Of a DNA stretch of 45,354 nucleotides, positions 25,449 to 35,300 are shown one piece after another. Numbering within the stretch: position 1 is the first letter of the stretch; each line of letters begins with the position of its first letter. A model generated the notes under the pieces. That model ran no database searches. It was not told where the DNA came from and was given only the letters and a program-made list of their open reading frames with translations. The position numbers and the translations under genes are program-made. Source of the DNA: Granulicella sp. GTDB lineage: Bacteria; Acidobacteriota; Terriglobia; Terriglobales; Acidobacteriaceae. The stretch is from NCBI GenBank assembly GCA_027365345.1, contig DAHXNO010000190.1:1-45354 (forward strand), written 5' to 3'.

Positions 25449-25582
25449 CGCTGCCTCAGGGTCTGTTCCAAATCCTTTTACCGCGCACACAGCTCGCCGC
25501 TGGGATCCTGGTTTGATATTGTTTGACTGTATCCGGGTGCGCAGCGTTTGACCCACCGCGACCTGAGCAGAGGCAGACACCT

Positions 25583-26752
25583 ATGAGCGATTCTCACTCC
25601 AATGCAGCGGCAACGCTGCGCCGTACAGGGCTCTACAACACGCACCTGGCGCACAAGGCACGCATGGTGGACTTTGGCGGATGGGAGATGCCGGTTCAAT
25701 ACAGCGGGCTGATCGACGAACATATGGCGGTTCGCACCGGGGTGGGCGTCTTTGATGTTTCGCACATGGGCGACATTCAACTGCGCGGGCCCAACTCGCT
25801 GGCCGCGGTGCAAAAGTTGCTGATGAACGACGCTTCCAGATTGCAGGTCGGCCAGGCGCAGTACTCGGCGATGCTGTATCCCAATGGGACCTTTGTGGAT
25901 GACGTGGTTCTGCATAAGCTGAGCGAGAACGACTATCTGATTGTGATCAACGCGGGCACGCGCGAAAAGGATGTGCAGTGGGTGCGGCAGACCCTGGGAG
26001 GCATGGGTGGGCTGCACATTACCGATGTCAGCGACTACTACACCCAGATCGCCATTCAGGGGCCAAAGGCCATGGCGACGCTGCAGAAGCTGACCCCGGT
26101 GGATCTGGCGCCAATCAAGAACTACTGGTTTACCTGGGGCCAGGTCTGCGGCCTTCATAACGTGTTGATCGCCCGCACCGGCTACACCGGCGAAGATGGC
26201 TTTGAGATCTACATCCCCTCCGACGCGGCTACCAGTGCGCGGGTTTGGGCGGAGGTGCTCGCCGCTGGAGAAGAGTTTGGCATTCTACCCTGCGGTCTGG
26301 GAGCGCGGAACACGTTGCGCCTGGAGTCGGCTATGGCGCTCTATGGGCACGAGATCTCCGACAAGCTCAACGTCTGGGAGGCAAACCTGGGGCGCTACTG
26401 CAAGATGGACAAGGGCGTGGACTTTGTGGGCCGCGAGGCGCTACGCCAGGTGCAGGAGCGGGGCGGGCCGTCCAAACGCCTGGTGGGGTTGGAGATGGTG
26501 GAGCGTGGCATTGGGCGTGACGGCTATCCCGTGCTCAGCTTAGAGGGTGAGCCGATCGGAACGATCACCAGCGGTTCCCCGGCCCCGTTCGTCAAGAAGA
26601 ATATCGCCCTGGCCTACGTGCCTATGGGTTTTGCAGAACCGGGCGCCGAGGTTGCGGTGGAGATTCGAGGGCAGAGGGTGAAGGCGGTGGTGGTTGCCAC
26701 CCCGTTCTATAAGCGGCCAAAGCCGGCGACAGACCCGGCTCTGAAGCGCTAA
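25583..26752 (+). CDS. gcvT: Glycine cleavage system T protein (aminomethyltransferase)
   Basis: GcvT releases ammonia from the aminomethyl group carried on lipoyl-GcvH and passes the one-carbon unit to tetrahydrofolate. The 389-residue product begins RRTGLYNTHLAHKARMVDFGGWEMPVQY and has GVGVFDVSHMGDI, TGYTGEDGFEIY, GLGARNTLRLESAMALYG and a C-terminal barrel ending KAVVVATPFYKRP. These are all standard GcvT signatures, and the length is normal. ATG at 25583 is chosen over the upstream open frame (25523) because the family N-terminus falls there; AGAGG is the only ribosome-site candidate. It is the first gene of the gcv cluster, followed by a 272-base gap before gcvH. Confidence 0.97.
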   Translation: MSDSHSNAAATLRRTGLYNTHLAHKARMVDFGGWEMPVQYSGLIDEHMAVRTGVGVFDVSHMGDIQLRGPNSLAAVQKLLMNDASRLQVGQAQYSAMLYPNGTFVDDVVLHKLSENDYLIVINAGTREKDVQWVRQTLGGMGGLHITDVSDYYTQIAIQGPKAMATLQKLTPVDLAPIKNYWFTWGQVCGLHNVLIARTGYTGEDGFEIYIPSDAATSARVWAEVLAAGEEFGILPCGLGARNTLRLESAMALYGHEISDKLNVWEANLGRYCKMDKGVDFVGREALRQVQERGGPSKRLVGLEMVERGIGRDGYPVLSLEGEPIGTITSGSPAPFVKKNIALAYVPMGFAEPGAEVAVEIRGQRVKAVVVATPFYKRPKPATDPALKR

Positions 26753-27024
26753 GTTGTTTGTGCATGAAGACTTCGAATGGACCAGTCCGGTCCTCTATCC
26801 GGCGAGTTGTGGGATGGGGAGTCTTGGCTGGCTCTTGCCCAGGGCCAGGGAAGCGTCCCGTGGCTGAGATTCTGGACCGAGCGGTGGGGCTTTGCCTGTA
26901 CCGCAGCTGCTGGAGGACAGCAGCCACTGGTTCTCGGGACCTTCGGCGTTCGCTTTCCACCGCTGGGCTGCCTAGAATTGAAGCAGCGCCGTATGCTGGA
27001 ACCCGAGAGGAATCAAGAGGAATC

Positions 27025-27411
27025 ATGAGCTATCCCGAAAACTATCGTTATGCAAAGTCGCACGAGTGGATGCTGCTGGAGGGTGACTCGGCAACGGTCG
27101 GCATTACCGACTATGCGCAGGAGTCGCTGGGTGACATCGTCTTTGTCGAGTTGCCCAAGGTTGGAGCGGAGTTCGAAGCCGGAGCGACGTTTGGATCGGT
27201 CGAGTCGGTCAAGGCCGTCAGCGATCTCTACACGCCAGTGGGGGGAACTGTAACGGCGGTGAACTCCGTGCTGAACGATGCGCCTGAGAACCTCAATAAG
27301 GCAGCTAACGAGACTTGGGTGATCCGGCTCGCGGCTAAGGGAGCGCCTGTCGAAGGATTGCTCAGCGCCGCCGAGTATCAGAAGTTTGTAGCAGACGAGT
27401 CGGGTCACTAA
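27025..27411 (+). CDS. gcvH: Glycine cleavage system H protein (lipoyl carrier)
   Basis: The 128-residue lipoyl-carrying shuttle moves the aminomethyl intermediate between the P, T and L proteins. The N-terminus YPENYRYAKSHEWM and the lipoylation loop GSVESVKAVSDLYTP, with K63 as the modified lysine, are diagnostic. An open frame extends to 26758, but ATG at 27025 has AGAGGA a few bases upstream and gives the exact family start. It lies between gcvT and gcvPA in the same direction, with gaps of 272 and 241 bases. No L protein (lipoamide dehydrogenase) is in the window. Confidence 0.97.
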   Translation: MSYPENYRYAKSHEWMLLEGDSATVGITDYAQESLGDIVFVELPKVGAEFEAGATFGSVESVKAVSDLYTPVGGTVTAVNSVLNDAPENLNKAANETWVIRLAAKGAPVEGLLSAAEYQKFVADESGH

Positions 27412-27652
27412 ACCTGGTTCACGCAGGGGATTCGGCCCGCTTGCCGGGTTCCCCGACGCCAACTCCCGGTGCTCGGAGGTTGGCCGCCAGAGGCGAGTTC
27501 CAGGAAGCTGACCGGTCCTGTTGGTGCTCTGCGGCATGATTGAGCCGCCTGTCTGTTGGAGCCAATGCTGAGCCTCTGGCTGCCCCATCGCCGCCCCGCT
27601 GGGGTGGATGTGAGCAGCCAGGCGGGTGACGAAGAGAGAGGAAAGACGAAAG

Positions 27653-29110
27653 ATGCGCTATCTACCCAAATCCTCGGCCGATCGCGAGGCAATGCTGGCC
27701 GAGATTGGCCAGCCTTCCATTGAGGCGTTGTTTGAGAGCATTCCGGCGGAGTACCGTCTGACGGGAGATCTGAGGATTCCGAGGCAGCACTCGGAATCTG
27801 AGATTCTGGACCGCTTTCGCGCGTTTGGCGCGAATCTGGCCAGTGGCGATGCCGAAGAGTTGGCGGCTCAGCCGGCGGCGGGCCAGCCCGTGGCGAGCTT
27901 TCTGGGCGCTGGAGCCTACCGGCACTATCGGCCGGCGATCATCGATTCGTTGGTGCAGCGTGGCGAGTTCCTGACCAGCTATACGCCCTACCAGCCGGAG
28001 ATCGCGCAGGGCACCCTGCAGGCGATGTTTGAGTTCCAGACGATGATCTGCGAGCTGACCGGCATGGAGATCGCCAACGCCAGCATGTATGACGGGTCTA
28101 CGGGTGCTACGGAGAGCGTTTTGATGGCCTGCCGCGTCACCGGAAGGCAGGGCGCGGTGGTGGCGCGGACGGTGCACCCGGAGTATCGCGAGGTGCTTTC
28201 TACCCTGACCCGGCATCAGGAAATATCGATTACGGAAGTTGACTATATCGCTCCCGGAGCAGACCAGCGGGATCAAACGGGGCGGATCGACTTGGCCGCA
28301 TTGGATGCCGCCGTGACCAACGAGACGGCCTGCGTGCTTCTCCAGTCGCCCAACTTCTTCGGTGTGATTGAAGATGTCGCCGCGGTCGCGGAGATCGCCC
28401 ATCGCAAGGGAGCCCTGCTGATTGTGTCCATCGCTGAGGCGGTGAGCCTGGGCATTGTGCGGGCTCCGGTGGAGGCGGATATCATTTCGATGGAGGCCCA
28501 GAGTTTTGGTGTCGCCGTGGGGTACGGTGGACCCTACTGCGGGGTGATCGCCAGCAAGGAGCAGTTTCTAAGGCAGATGCCCGGACGCCTGGTTGGCGAG
28601 ACCAGAGATGCTGATGGCAGGCGCGGTTATGTGCTGACGCTGAGCACCCGAGAGCAACACATCCGGCGGGAGAAGGCGACCAGCAACATCTGCACCAACC
28701 AGGCCCTGGTGGCGATGATGGTGACGATCTTCCTGACCGTCTACGGCAAGCAGGGATTGCGCGAACTGGCTGAGCAGAACCTGGCGAAGGCGGCGTATCT
28801 TGAAGCAGCGCTTCGCTCCGCAGGCGGCAAGCGGCTGTTCACCGCCCCTCACTTCCATGAGTTTGCGCTTACCACCGCGGAGTCGGCGGAGGAGTTGAAC
28901 GCCAGACTGTTGGAGCAGCGGATTGTGGGAGGGCTGGATCTGGCTCGGTGGTATCCGGAGCTGGGCGCTAACGTCACCTTATGGTGCGCCACGGAGCTGA
29001 CCACCCGGGCACAGATGGACGCTGCTGCTGCGCTGCTTTATGTTCCAGCCGGCGCCGGCGCGCGTGAGTCGGATGTGACGTTCCAGCAGACCCTGACAGG
29101 AGCGAGGTAG
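27653..29110 (+). CDS. gcvPA: Glycine dehydrogenase (decarboxylating) subunit 1
   Basis: This is the N-terminal half of the P protein, which in many bacteria is a separate gene. Together with GcvPB it decarboxylates glycine and loads the aminomethyl group on GcvH. The 485-residue product begins [15 protein letters not shown] and has [43 protein letters not shown], and the C-terminal part with [20 protein letters not shown]. All are characteristic of GcvPA. ATG at 27653 is preferred over an in-frame GTG at 27626 on family alignment. The stop is 2 bases before the next start, so the following small gene is translationally coupled. Confidence 0.96.
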   Translation: MRYLPKSSADREAMLAEIGQPSIEALFESIPAEYRLTGDLRIPRQHSESEILDRFRAFGANLASGDAEELAAQPAAGQPVASFLGAGAYRHYRPAIIDSLVQRGEFLTSYTPYQPEIAQGTLQAMFEFQTMICELTGMEIANASMYDGSTGATESVLMACRVTGRQGAVVARTVHPEYREVLSTLTRHQEISITEVDYIAPGADQRDQTGRIDLAALDAAVTNETACVLLQSPNFFGVIEDVAAVAEIAHRKGALLIVSIAEAVSLGIVRAPVEADIISMEAQSFGVAVGYGGPYCGVIASKEQFLRQMPGRLVGETRDADGRRGYVLTLSTREQHIRREKATSNICTNQALVAMMVTIFLTVYGKQGLRELAEQNLAKAAYLEAALRSAGGKRLFTAPHFHEFALTTAESAEELNARLLEQRIVGGLDLARWYPELGANVTLWCATELTTRAQMDAAAALLYVPAGAGARESDVTFQQTLTGAR

Positions 29111-29112
29111 CC

Positions 29113-29475
29113 ATGGATCTGAGCGCTATGGAAGGACAGGAGCTTACGGCCGTAGAGTTTGTCGGCGACTACCTGCGGCTGCGCTTTGGTGATGTGCCCG
29201 GCTCGCCCGGCCCCATGCTCACGCTCTATGCGTGGCCCCACATCCTGCTCTCAGACTTTTCGATTGCCTATGGTGAGCCGCAGTACCGGAATGCGCTTTG
29301 TGCGCAGATCGGCGAGACGGTAGCGAAGGCGCTGCTGGAGGAGATGGAGGCGTTGACCATCGAATTCGAGTCAGGCACGGTGATTGCGTTGAGCCTGCGC
29401 GAAGAGGATATGGACGGACCGGAGGCAGGGAGTTACTCGGCCGACGGCAGTGGTATGGACGAACAGGAGTTTTAG
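29113..29475 (+). CDS. Small protein of unknown function between gcvPA and gcvPB
   Basis: The 120-residue product starts 2 bases after the gcvPA stop, with GAGG overlapping the gcvPA end as ribosome site, so its translation is tightly coupled. It appears to be a compact alpha/beta domain: LTAVEFVGDYLRLRFGDV, LTLYAWPHILLSDFSI, a helix with ETVAKALLEEMEALTIEF, and SGTVIALSLREEDMDGPEAG, ending in an acidic tail. The pattern (two strands, helix, strand, GPEA near the end) recalls small uncharacterised domains common in bacteria, but I cannot name one. It has no signal peptide or membrane segment. It could modulate assembly of the split P protein, or merely hitch-hike. Confidence 0.78.
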   Translation: MDLSAMEGQELTAVEFVGDYLRLRFGDVPGSPGPMLTLYAWPHILLSDFSIAYGEPQYRNALCAQIGETVAKALLEEMEALTIEFESGTVIALSLREEDMDGPEAGSYSADGSGMDEQEF

Positions 29476-29576
29476 CACCGGCAGCAAGGAGCTCCTCGCC
29501 AATGAGCAGGCAAGGGCCTTCCGAGAAGATCCGAGGATCCGCAGGGCAGAGGGTGAAGCGCTCAAGAGAGGTAAGA

Positions 29577-31103
29577 ATGGCAGAAAAGTTTGTTGGAACC
29601 CCGAAGAAGGCCACAACGCACGTCAACCAGAACGAGAATCTGATCTTTGAAGAATCCTCGCCGGGCAAGAAGGGATACCGGCTGGCGCAGTTGGACGTAC
29701 CGGCGGTGGATGCTTCTGCGCTGCTGGGGGATGCGCTGCGCAGGGATGGCCTGGGCATGATGCCGGAGTTGAGCGAGATTGAGATCGTACGGCATTTCAC
29801 CCGGCTCTCAACCTGGAACTACGCCATCGATCTGGGGATGTATCCACTGGGGAGTTGCACCATGAAGTACAACCCGCGGATCAACGAGGCTGTGGCCAGG
29901 TTGGAGGGTCTGGCGGAGGCGCATCCCTACCAGCCGGAGTCGCTGAGTCAGGGCGCTTTGGGGATCATGAAACTGCTCAGCGACTGTCTGCTGGAGATCA
30001 CCGGCATGGATGCGATCACGCTGCAGCCCGCAGCGGGAGCGCAGGGGGAGCTTACCGGGTTGCTCTTGGTCCGTGCCTATCAGGAGTCCAAGGGGCGCGC
30101 CCGCAAGAAGATTCTCATTCCGGACTCGGCGCACGGTACGAATCCAGCCAGTGCGGCGATCTGTGGCTACCAGGTGGCCAACCTGAGGTCCAATGCCCTG
30201 GGCATGGTGGATTTGGCCGAGTTGGAGCGCATGGTGGACGAGGACGTGGCTGCCATGATGCTGACCAACCCCTCCACGATAGGGGTCTTTGAGAGCGAGA
30301 TCCACAAGATTGCGGACATTCTGCACGCCAAGGGCGCCCTGCTTTACATGGATGGCGCCAACATGAATGCGCTGGTGGGCAAGACCCGGCCGGGTGACTT
30401 TGGCGTGGATGTGATGCACCTGAACCTGCATAAGACGTTCTCCACGCCCCACGGTGGGGGTGGACCGGGCTCCGGTCCGGTGGCTTGCAAGAAGATTCTG
30501 GAGCCGTTTCTTCCCCAGCCAACCATCCGGACGAACCCGGACGGTTCGCTGGGTCTGGAGTACAACCGGCCGCAGAGCATTGGCCGGGTGCGCGCCTGGT
30601 ACGGGAATTTCGGCATGTTTGTCCGTGCGCTGGCGTACATCCTGGCCAACGGGCCGGACGGTCTGCGCCAGACCACCGAAGATGCTGTGCTCAACGCGAA
30701 CTACATCCGGGCCAAGTTGGAGGGGGTCTTTGATCTGCCTTACAAGTCGCCCTCTCTGCATGAGGTGGTCTTTAGCGACCGCCTGCAATCCCAGCGCAAG
30801 GATGGCCAGCCCGGAGTGAAGACCGGCGACATGGGCAAGCGGCTGATCGACTACGGCTTTCACGCCTATACGGTCAGCTTTCCGCTGGTGGTTCCCGGCG
30901 CCATGATGATCGAGCCGACGGAGAGCGAGAGCCGCGATGAGCTGGATCTGCTGATTGATGCGCTGCGGCAGATTGCGCGCGAGGCGGAGGAGAATCCAGA
31001 ACTGGTGCGGACCGCACCCCATACCACGCGGTTGCAACGCCTGGATGAGACCATGGCGGCGCGCAAGCCGGTGCTGCGCTGGAAGGGTCCTGCGGCCGGG
31101 TAG
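29577..31103 (+). CDS. gcvPB: Glycine dehydrogenase (decarboxylating) subunit 2
   Basis: This is the C-terminal half of the P protein, carrying the pyridoxal phosphate. The 508-residue product has LGMYPLGSCTMKYNPR, PAAGAQGELTGLL, IPDSAHGTNPASA and HLNLHKTFSTPHGGGGPGSG, in which K286 is the PLP lysine. The frame is open for 93 more codons, but ATG at 29577 has AGAGAGG shortly before it and gives the expected start. It is separated from the small gene by 101 bases, so a separate translation signal is used. Together with gcvT, gcvH and gcvPA it completes the locus, except for the L protein. Confidence 0.97.
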   Translation: MAEKFVGTPKKATTHVNQNENLIFEESSPGKKGYRLAQLDVPAVDASALLGDALRRDGLGMMPELSEIEIVRHFTRLSTWNYAIDLGMYPLGSCTMKYNPRINEAVARLEGLAEAHPYQPESLSQGALGIMKLLSDCLLEITGMDAITLQPAAGAQGELTGLLLVRAYQESKGRARKKILIPDSAHGTNPASAAICGYQVANLRSNALGMVDLAELERMVDEDVAAMMLTNPSTIGVFESEIHKIADILHAKGALLYMDGANMNALVGKTRPGDFGVDVMHLNLHKTFSTPHGGGGPGSGPVACKKILEPFLPQPTIRTNPDGSLGLEYNRPQSIGRVRAWYGNFGMFVRALAYILANGPDGLRQTTEDAVLNANYIRAKLEGVFDLPYKSPSLHEVVFSDRLQSQRKDGQPGVKTGDMGKRLIDYGFHAYTVSFPLVVPGAMMIEPTESESRDELDLLIDALRQIAREAEENPELVRTAPHTTRLQRLDETMAARKPVLRWKGPAAG

Positions 31104-31242
31104 TCGATTCCGGCGGTCGGTTGAGCCGTTGCAGGAGAGAAGAGCGATTCCAAAGCAGATCCCGTTCCTTGCCGGAACACTTCTGCCTGGTCGCGTTCTG
31201 GAGGAAGGAGCAGTCTTGGCAGAGGACAACTGGAGTTCCGAA

Positions 31243-31560
31243 ATGGACAAAAGCCGGCACTCACCGTTCTACCGCCACGGCGATGTCTTTTACGCGCGGG
31301 CCGAGGAACTTTCACGCGAGGAGTTCATGCGTGGCGAGGCTCGGGGGCGATTGAGTGTGGCGCTGGATGTACTGACCGATGCGATGGTGCTGGTGGGCCA
31401 GCATGGCGTCTACTGTGCCAGCGAGCGCAATCCAGCGCTGCCAAAGATGGATCTGCAGGCGATTCTGGCGGGTATTGGCGGCGCCAAGGAACTGGTAGCC
31501 TCAGCGCTGAGCAAGCTCAACGCCGAGGCTGAGGAGCGACGCGCCAAGCGGGAGCGCTGA
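31243..31560 (+). CDS. Small protein of unknown function after gcvPB
   Basis: The predicted 105-residue product is predominantly helical: DKSRHSPFYRHGDVFYARAEEL, REEFMRGEARGRLSVALDVLTDA, then a Gly-containing turn and KELVASALSKLNAEAEERRAKRE. No signal, metal site or named family is seen. ATG at 31243 is chosen because TGGAG stands 8 bases before it. The open frame starts much earlier, overlapping gcvPB, but that part reads as a shadow. It follows gcvPB by 139 bases in the same direction and may be part of the same transcript. It converges with the DUF2911-like gene. Confidence 0.68.
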   Translation: MDKSRHSPFYRHGDVFYARAEELSREEFMRGEARGRLSVALDVLTDAMVLVGQHGVYCASERNPALPKMDLQAILAGIGGAKELVASALSKLNAEAEERRAKRER

Positions 31561-31619
31561 TTGGCTGCGACGGATCCATGCTTTGCGGTTCGTGCGTGAG
31601 GGCTCCTGCTTGCCAGCCC

Positions 31620-32198
31620 CTACTTCAACGTTTGGATCAACACCGATTCGTCGGTGTTCTCCCAGCGGACATGCAACTGCGTGGAGCGCTTGCCGGTGTT
31701 CTGGAAGCTGATGGTCAACGACTGCTGTGTCTGGGGCAGCTTGGTGTAGTGCATCGGGGTGCGGCCCAGATCGTCGCCAGCGGGATAAGGAATGCCCCAC
31801 TCGCCGGTCTTCTTGCTGAGGATCAGCAGCCAGGGCTTGCCCGGCGCCTGGGGCAGCGTAAACAGAGTGTAGCTGCCGGCTGGGACGCGCAGTGTGCCGA
31901 CTTTGAGGTCTCCGGAAGTGACAAAGCTGGTGGCCTGGTTCGCTCCGGTACGCCAGACCTGGCCGTAGGGCACCAGGCCACCCATGATGACGCGGCCGCG
32001 TTTGGCGGGCGAGCTGTAATGGATGGTGATATGAGCTCCATCGAGGGAGACAGAAGTCATGGCAGGGGGGCTAGGCGGCTGCTGATGATTCGCACCCATT
32101 TGGCCGCTCATCTGGCCACCCATTTGGGCAGCAGCGCTGAAGCATGCGGCGAAGGCAACGGTCAGGCTAAGCGCGGCGCAGCGGAAAAGGTTTTTCAT
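31620..32198 (-). CDS. Exported DUF2911-like protein
   Basis: The 192-residue product has a signal peptide (KNLFRCAALSLTVAFAACFSAAAQ), then a Met/Gln/Gly-rich linker. The DUF2911 pattern follows: ITIHYSSPAKRGRVIMGGLVPYGQVWRTGANQAT, then LRVPAGSYTLFTLP, WLLILSKKTGEWG and a final strand with LHVRWENTDES. Such proteins are exported and of unknown role. ATG at 32198 is preferred over the long upstream frame because of the signal peptide; GAGGAG is about 13 bases upstream. It converges with the gcv cluster and lies after the GH92 gene on the same strand. Confidence 0.87.
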   Translation of the reverse strand: MKNLFRCAALSLTVAFAACFSAAAQMGGQMSGQMGANHQQPPSPPAMTSVSLDGAHITIHYSSPAKRGRVIMGGLVPYGQVWRTGANQATSFVTSGDLKVGTLRVPAGSYTLFTLPQAPGKPWLLILSKKTGEWGIPYPAGDDLGRTPMHYTKLPQTQQSLTISFQNTGKRSTQLHVRWENTDESVLIQTLK

Positions 32199-32380
32199 GG
32201 CAGCTATCGTACTCCTCAAACGTTGACTCAGGACACAGGTTTCCGCGCATCCTCGCCAGAAGTGATTCTGGGCGTCATGGTCAGGAGGATCCCGTGGCGG
32301 CGGGTGGCGGAGAGCATCGGCGTCGGCGGCCCACAAGTGCGGTGGGGGCCGGAGACGGTGCTACATTCGCTGTATGGGTC

Positions 32381-35300
32381 TTACCGGACTCTGTCTTGAG
32401 GCCCTTCCTTCATCCCGTTCTGCGCTGTCTGACGCTCGTGTAGGAGCGTCATTGCATAGATCTGGAGATCGCTGTCGTGGTCCCACGCGGTCCCCGTCAA
32501 TCCGGGTGTGCGCCAGACCGGCACGGAGCGAAATGGCAGCGAGATGGCCCGGATCCGCTTGTCTGGGTCCAGCCGCAGGGTGGTTTGGTACAGGGATACC
32601 GCCGTTGGGTTCTTGCCCGCAGCGCCGAGTCGATAGGCCATGCGGAGGGCAACGCGGTTGCCGAAGTCGGGGTTGGGGCTGGTCCAATTGGTGAACCGGA
32701 GCGGGACTGAGGCGGTGCTGCCGTCCTGGTAGGTGATGATGGCGGTGAGGCCGTTGCTCCCCGTGCTGCCGTTGCTGGCGGCGCCGATGATGTTGAGACT
32801 GCTGAAGCGGCCGCTTGGGAGGACGATGGCTTGGCCGTTTGCCTTGACGAAGTTCGGGTCGGCACCTGTGGCCGGGGGCGCCTGGTAGGTGATCCCGCCG
32901 AAGGTGGCCGGGCCCGGCGGGGGCAGTAAGTCAGCGGCATAGCTGTTGCCCTGGCCGTCGAAATTACCTTGGCTGGGGTTGGCAGGTGTGGCCACTCCGT
33001 CCTGGTTGTAGGCGCCGCTGAGGTCGACCGCGCATGATGTGCTGGTCCGGATGGCGCACCTGCCGGGCTCCTGGGCGTAGATCGTTGCCTGCTTGTGGAC
33101 CGGCGCGTCTCCAGGCATGTCGGCAGTGATCAAGACCTTGTAGGCGCCGAGCCTGGTCCCCGCCGGGGCGGTGATTTTCAAAGGAACCTTCACCTGCGTG
33201 GGAAGGCCGTAGGATGTCACCTTGATACTTGTGGAGGGTTTGGACACCAACCAACCCGGCGGCGCAGTGACGGTCAGGTGCACCCGGGAGGTGCCCGGAG
33301 TGGTGGCTAGCAGAGTGAGGGTGAGGGTCTGTTGCGTCGAACTGGCAGCGGAGGGCTCCACCACGGCCTGCGCCGGCGAGAGTTGCGCGGCGAGTTGGCG
33401 CTCGGTGCTCGAGACCGAGTCGACCGACGGCGGAGCGTCCTGGTCAGCGGTGGCCCAGGCAGAGGGTGAGGTGCTGAGGGCGAATGCGATTGTCCCCCCG
33501 TGGGCGATGTCGGACTGGCCGACCCAGTCTCGGTTCCATGCTTTGCCGTTGACCTTGGCCGAGGCGATGTACCGCCTGGCCATGCTGGCTCCAGGTGCGG
33601 AGATGCTCAGGGTCCCGCCCTGCTTGTTCTGGTAGGCCCCGATAGATACCACCGTGTGGGGGAACAGGGGGGTAGTGACGACGTAGAAGTTGGCCCCACT
33701 CATCGTCGGGTAGAGGCCGATCGCGGACATCACGTACCACGCGGACATCTCACCCATATCGTCGTTGCCGGTCATGCCTCCAGGGGCGGTTGTGTAGAGG
33801 GTCTCCGCAGCCCGAACCACGGTCGCCGTCTTGTCAGGCCGTCCGCTCCACGCGTACATATAGGGTGCGGGCAGGTTCGGCTCGTTGTCGGGGTCATAGG
33901 TTGTGGGGCCGTAGTACTGGTAGGGGTCGCTCACCCACGCGTGCATGACGGTTCCGTGCGGGTCGACGAGCAGGCCGGGGTAGTCGAAGAACTGATCTAG
34001 CCGACTGGTGGCCGCTTTGCGCCCACCCATGATCTTGACCAGCCCAGCGGGGTCTTGGGGTACCAGCCACTGGTACTGGCTTGGGCCTCCCTCATGGAAG
34101 GCGTGATTGCCTGTGTTTGTGTCATAGGGGCTGAGCCAAGTGCCTTCCATGGTGCGTGGGCGGAAGAAGCCGATGTTCTTGTCGAACAGGTTGCGGAAGG
34201 ACTGGCCGAGCTGGGTGAACATCTGCGCGTCCTGGGTGTGGCCCAGACCCCTGGCCATGAGAGCCAGTGAGGCGTCGGCCGCTGCGTACTCCAGCGTGGC
34301 TGAGGCGGGATAGTAGCAGTCGTTGTCGGCGCCATGAGTGGGGCAGCAGGAGGCGCCGGAGCCCTCGGTGGGGCAGTTGGCTGCGGAGGTCACGTTCAGG
34401 CCATAGGGGATGTAGCCCAGGCGGTCAAAATACGCGACCCCGGCGCGGCCGTTCATTGGAACGTTGGGAGGAGGTACTTCGGTTGCGTTCTCGCGGATGT
34501 ACTTGTAAGCTTCCTCGGCATACTTCCCCGAGAGCAGGCCCTTGGACCAGCCCTCAACCAGGAACGAGGTGATCGGATCGCCGGTCATGATGTTGGCCTC
34601 GCGGGTTCCAAGGAACCAGCGTGGTAGCCATCCATCCTGGCGAGCGATGGCCAGTATGGATAGGTCGATGTCATGCGCGACCGCCGGGGCCAGCATTTCG
34701 ATGAGCTGGTTTTGCGTGCGATAGGTATCCCACAGGGAAAAGTTGCTGTAGGGGGTGAAGTCCTTGGCCATGTGCAGCTTGCCGTCAAATCCCATGTACT
34801 GGCCATCGACGTCCCCGATCACGTTCGGGTCCAGCACGGAGTGGTAAAGCGCAGTGTAGAACACGACTTGCTGGTCGTGCGTCCCGCCGCTGACATTGAC
34901 CTGATGCAGCAGGACGTTCCACTGCTGGTGCAACGCCTGCCGGACCGCATTGAAGTCAAAGCCGAAGTTGTTCGTCTCGACGGCAAGATTTGTGCGTGCT
35001 CCGGCGATTCCGGTGAACGACAGGCCCATTTTGACCACAACGGGGGAGTCGTCCTTGGTGGTGTCAAAGCTGACCCAGCCACCGTTGGACCCTCTACCGG
35101 GATTGGCAGAATCGCGCGACCCAGGAGTCATCTGGGAGCGGTTCCAAGTGCCAAACGAGGTGAACGGGCGGCTAAACTTCGCCGAGAAGAAAGCCTTGTG
35201 ATGGGGGTACTGAGCCCAACCCTGAATGGTCCGGTTGTCCAGAATTTGAATCTCGGAGCTGGACGCCCTTGCCCCAACGTTGAACAGCACGTTCGCCTGG

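Noticed and set aside
25417-25582. Possible glycine riboswitch upstream of gcvT
   Set aside because: I looked for the conserved aptamer cores and did not find them. Only a simple hairpin at 25426-25448 is present.
29808-31250. 480-codon minus-strand open frame antisense to gcvPB
   Set aside because: It is a complementary-frame shadow of gcvPB, with no recognisable domain and a His/Arg/Gln-rich composition.
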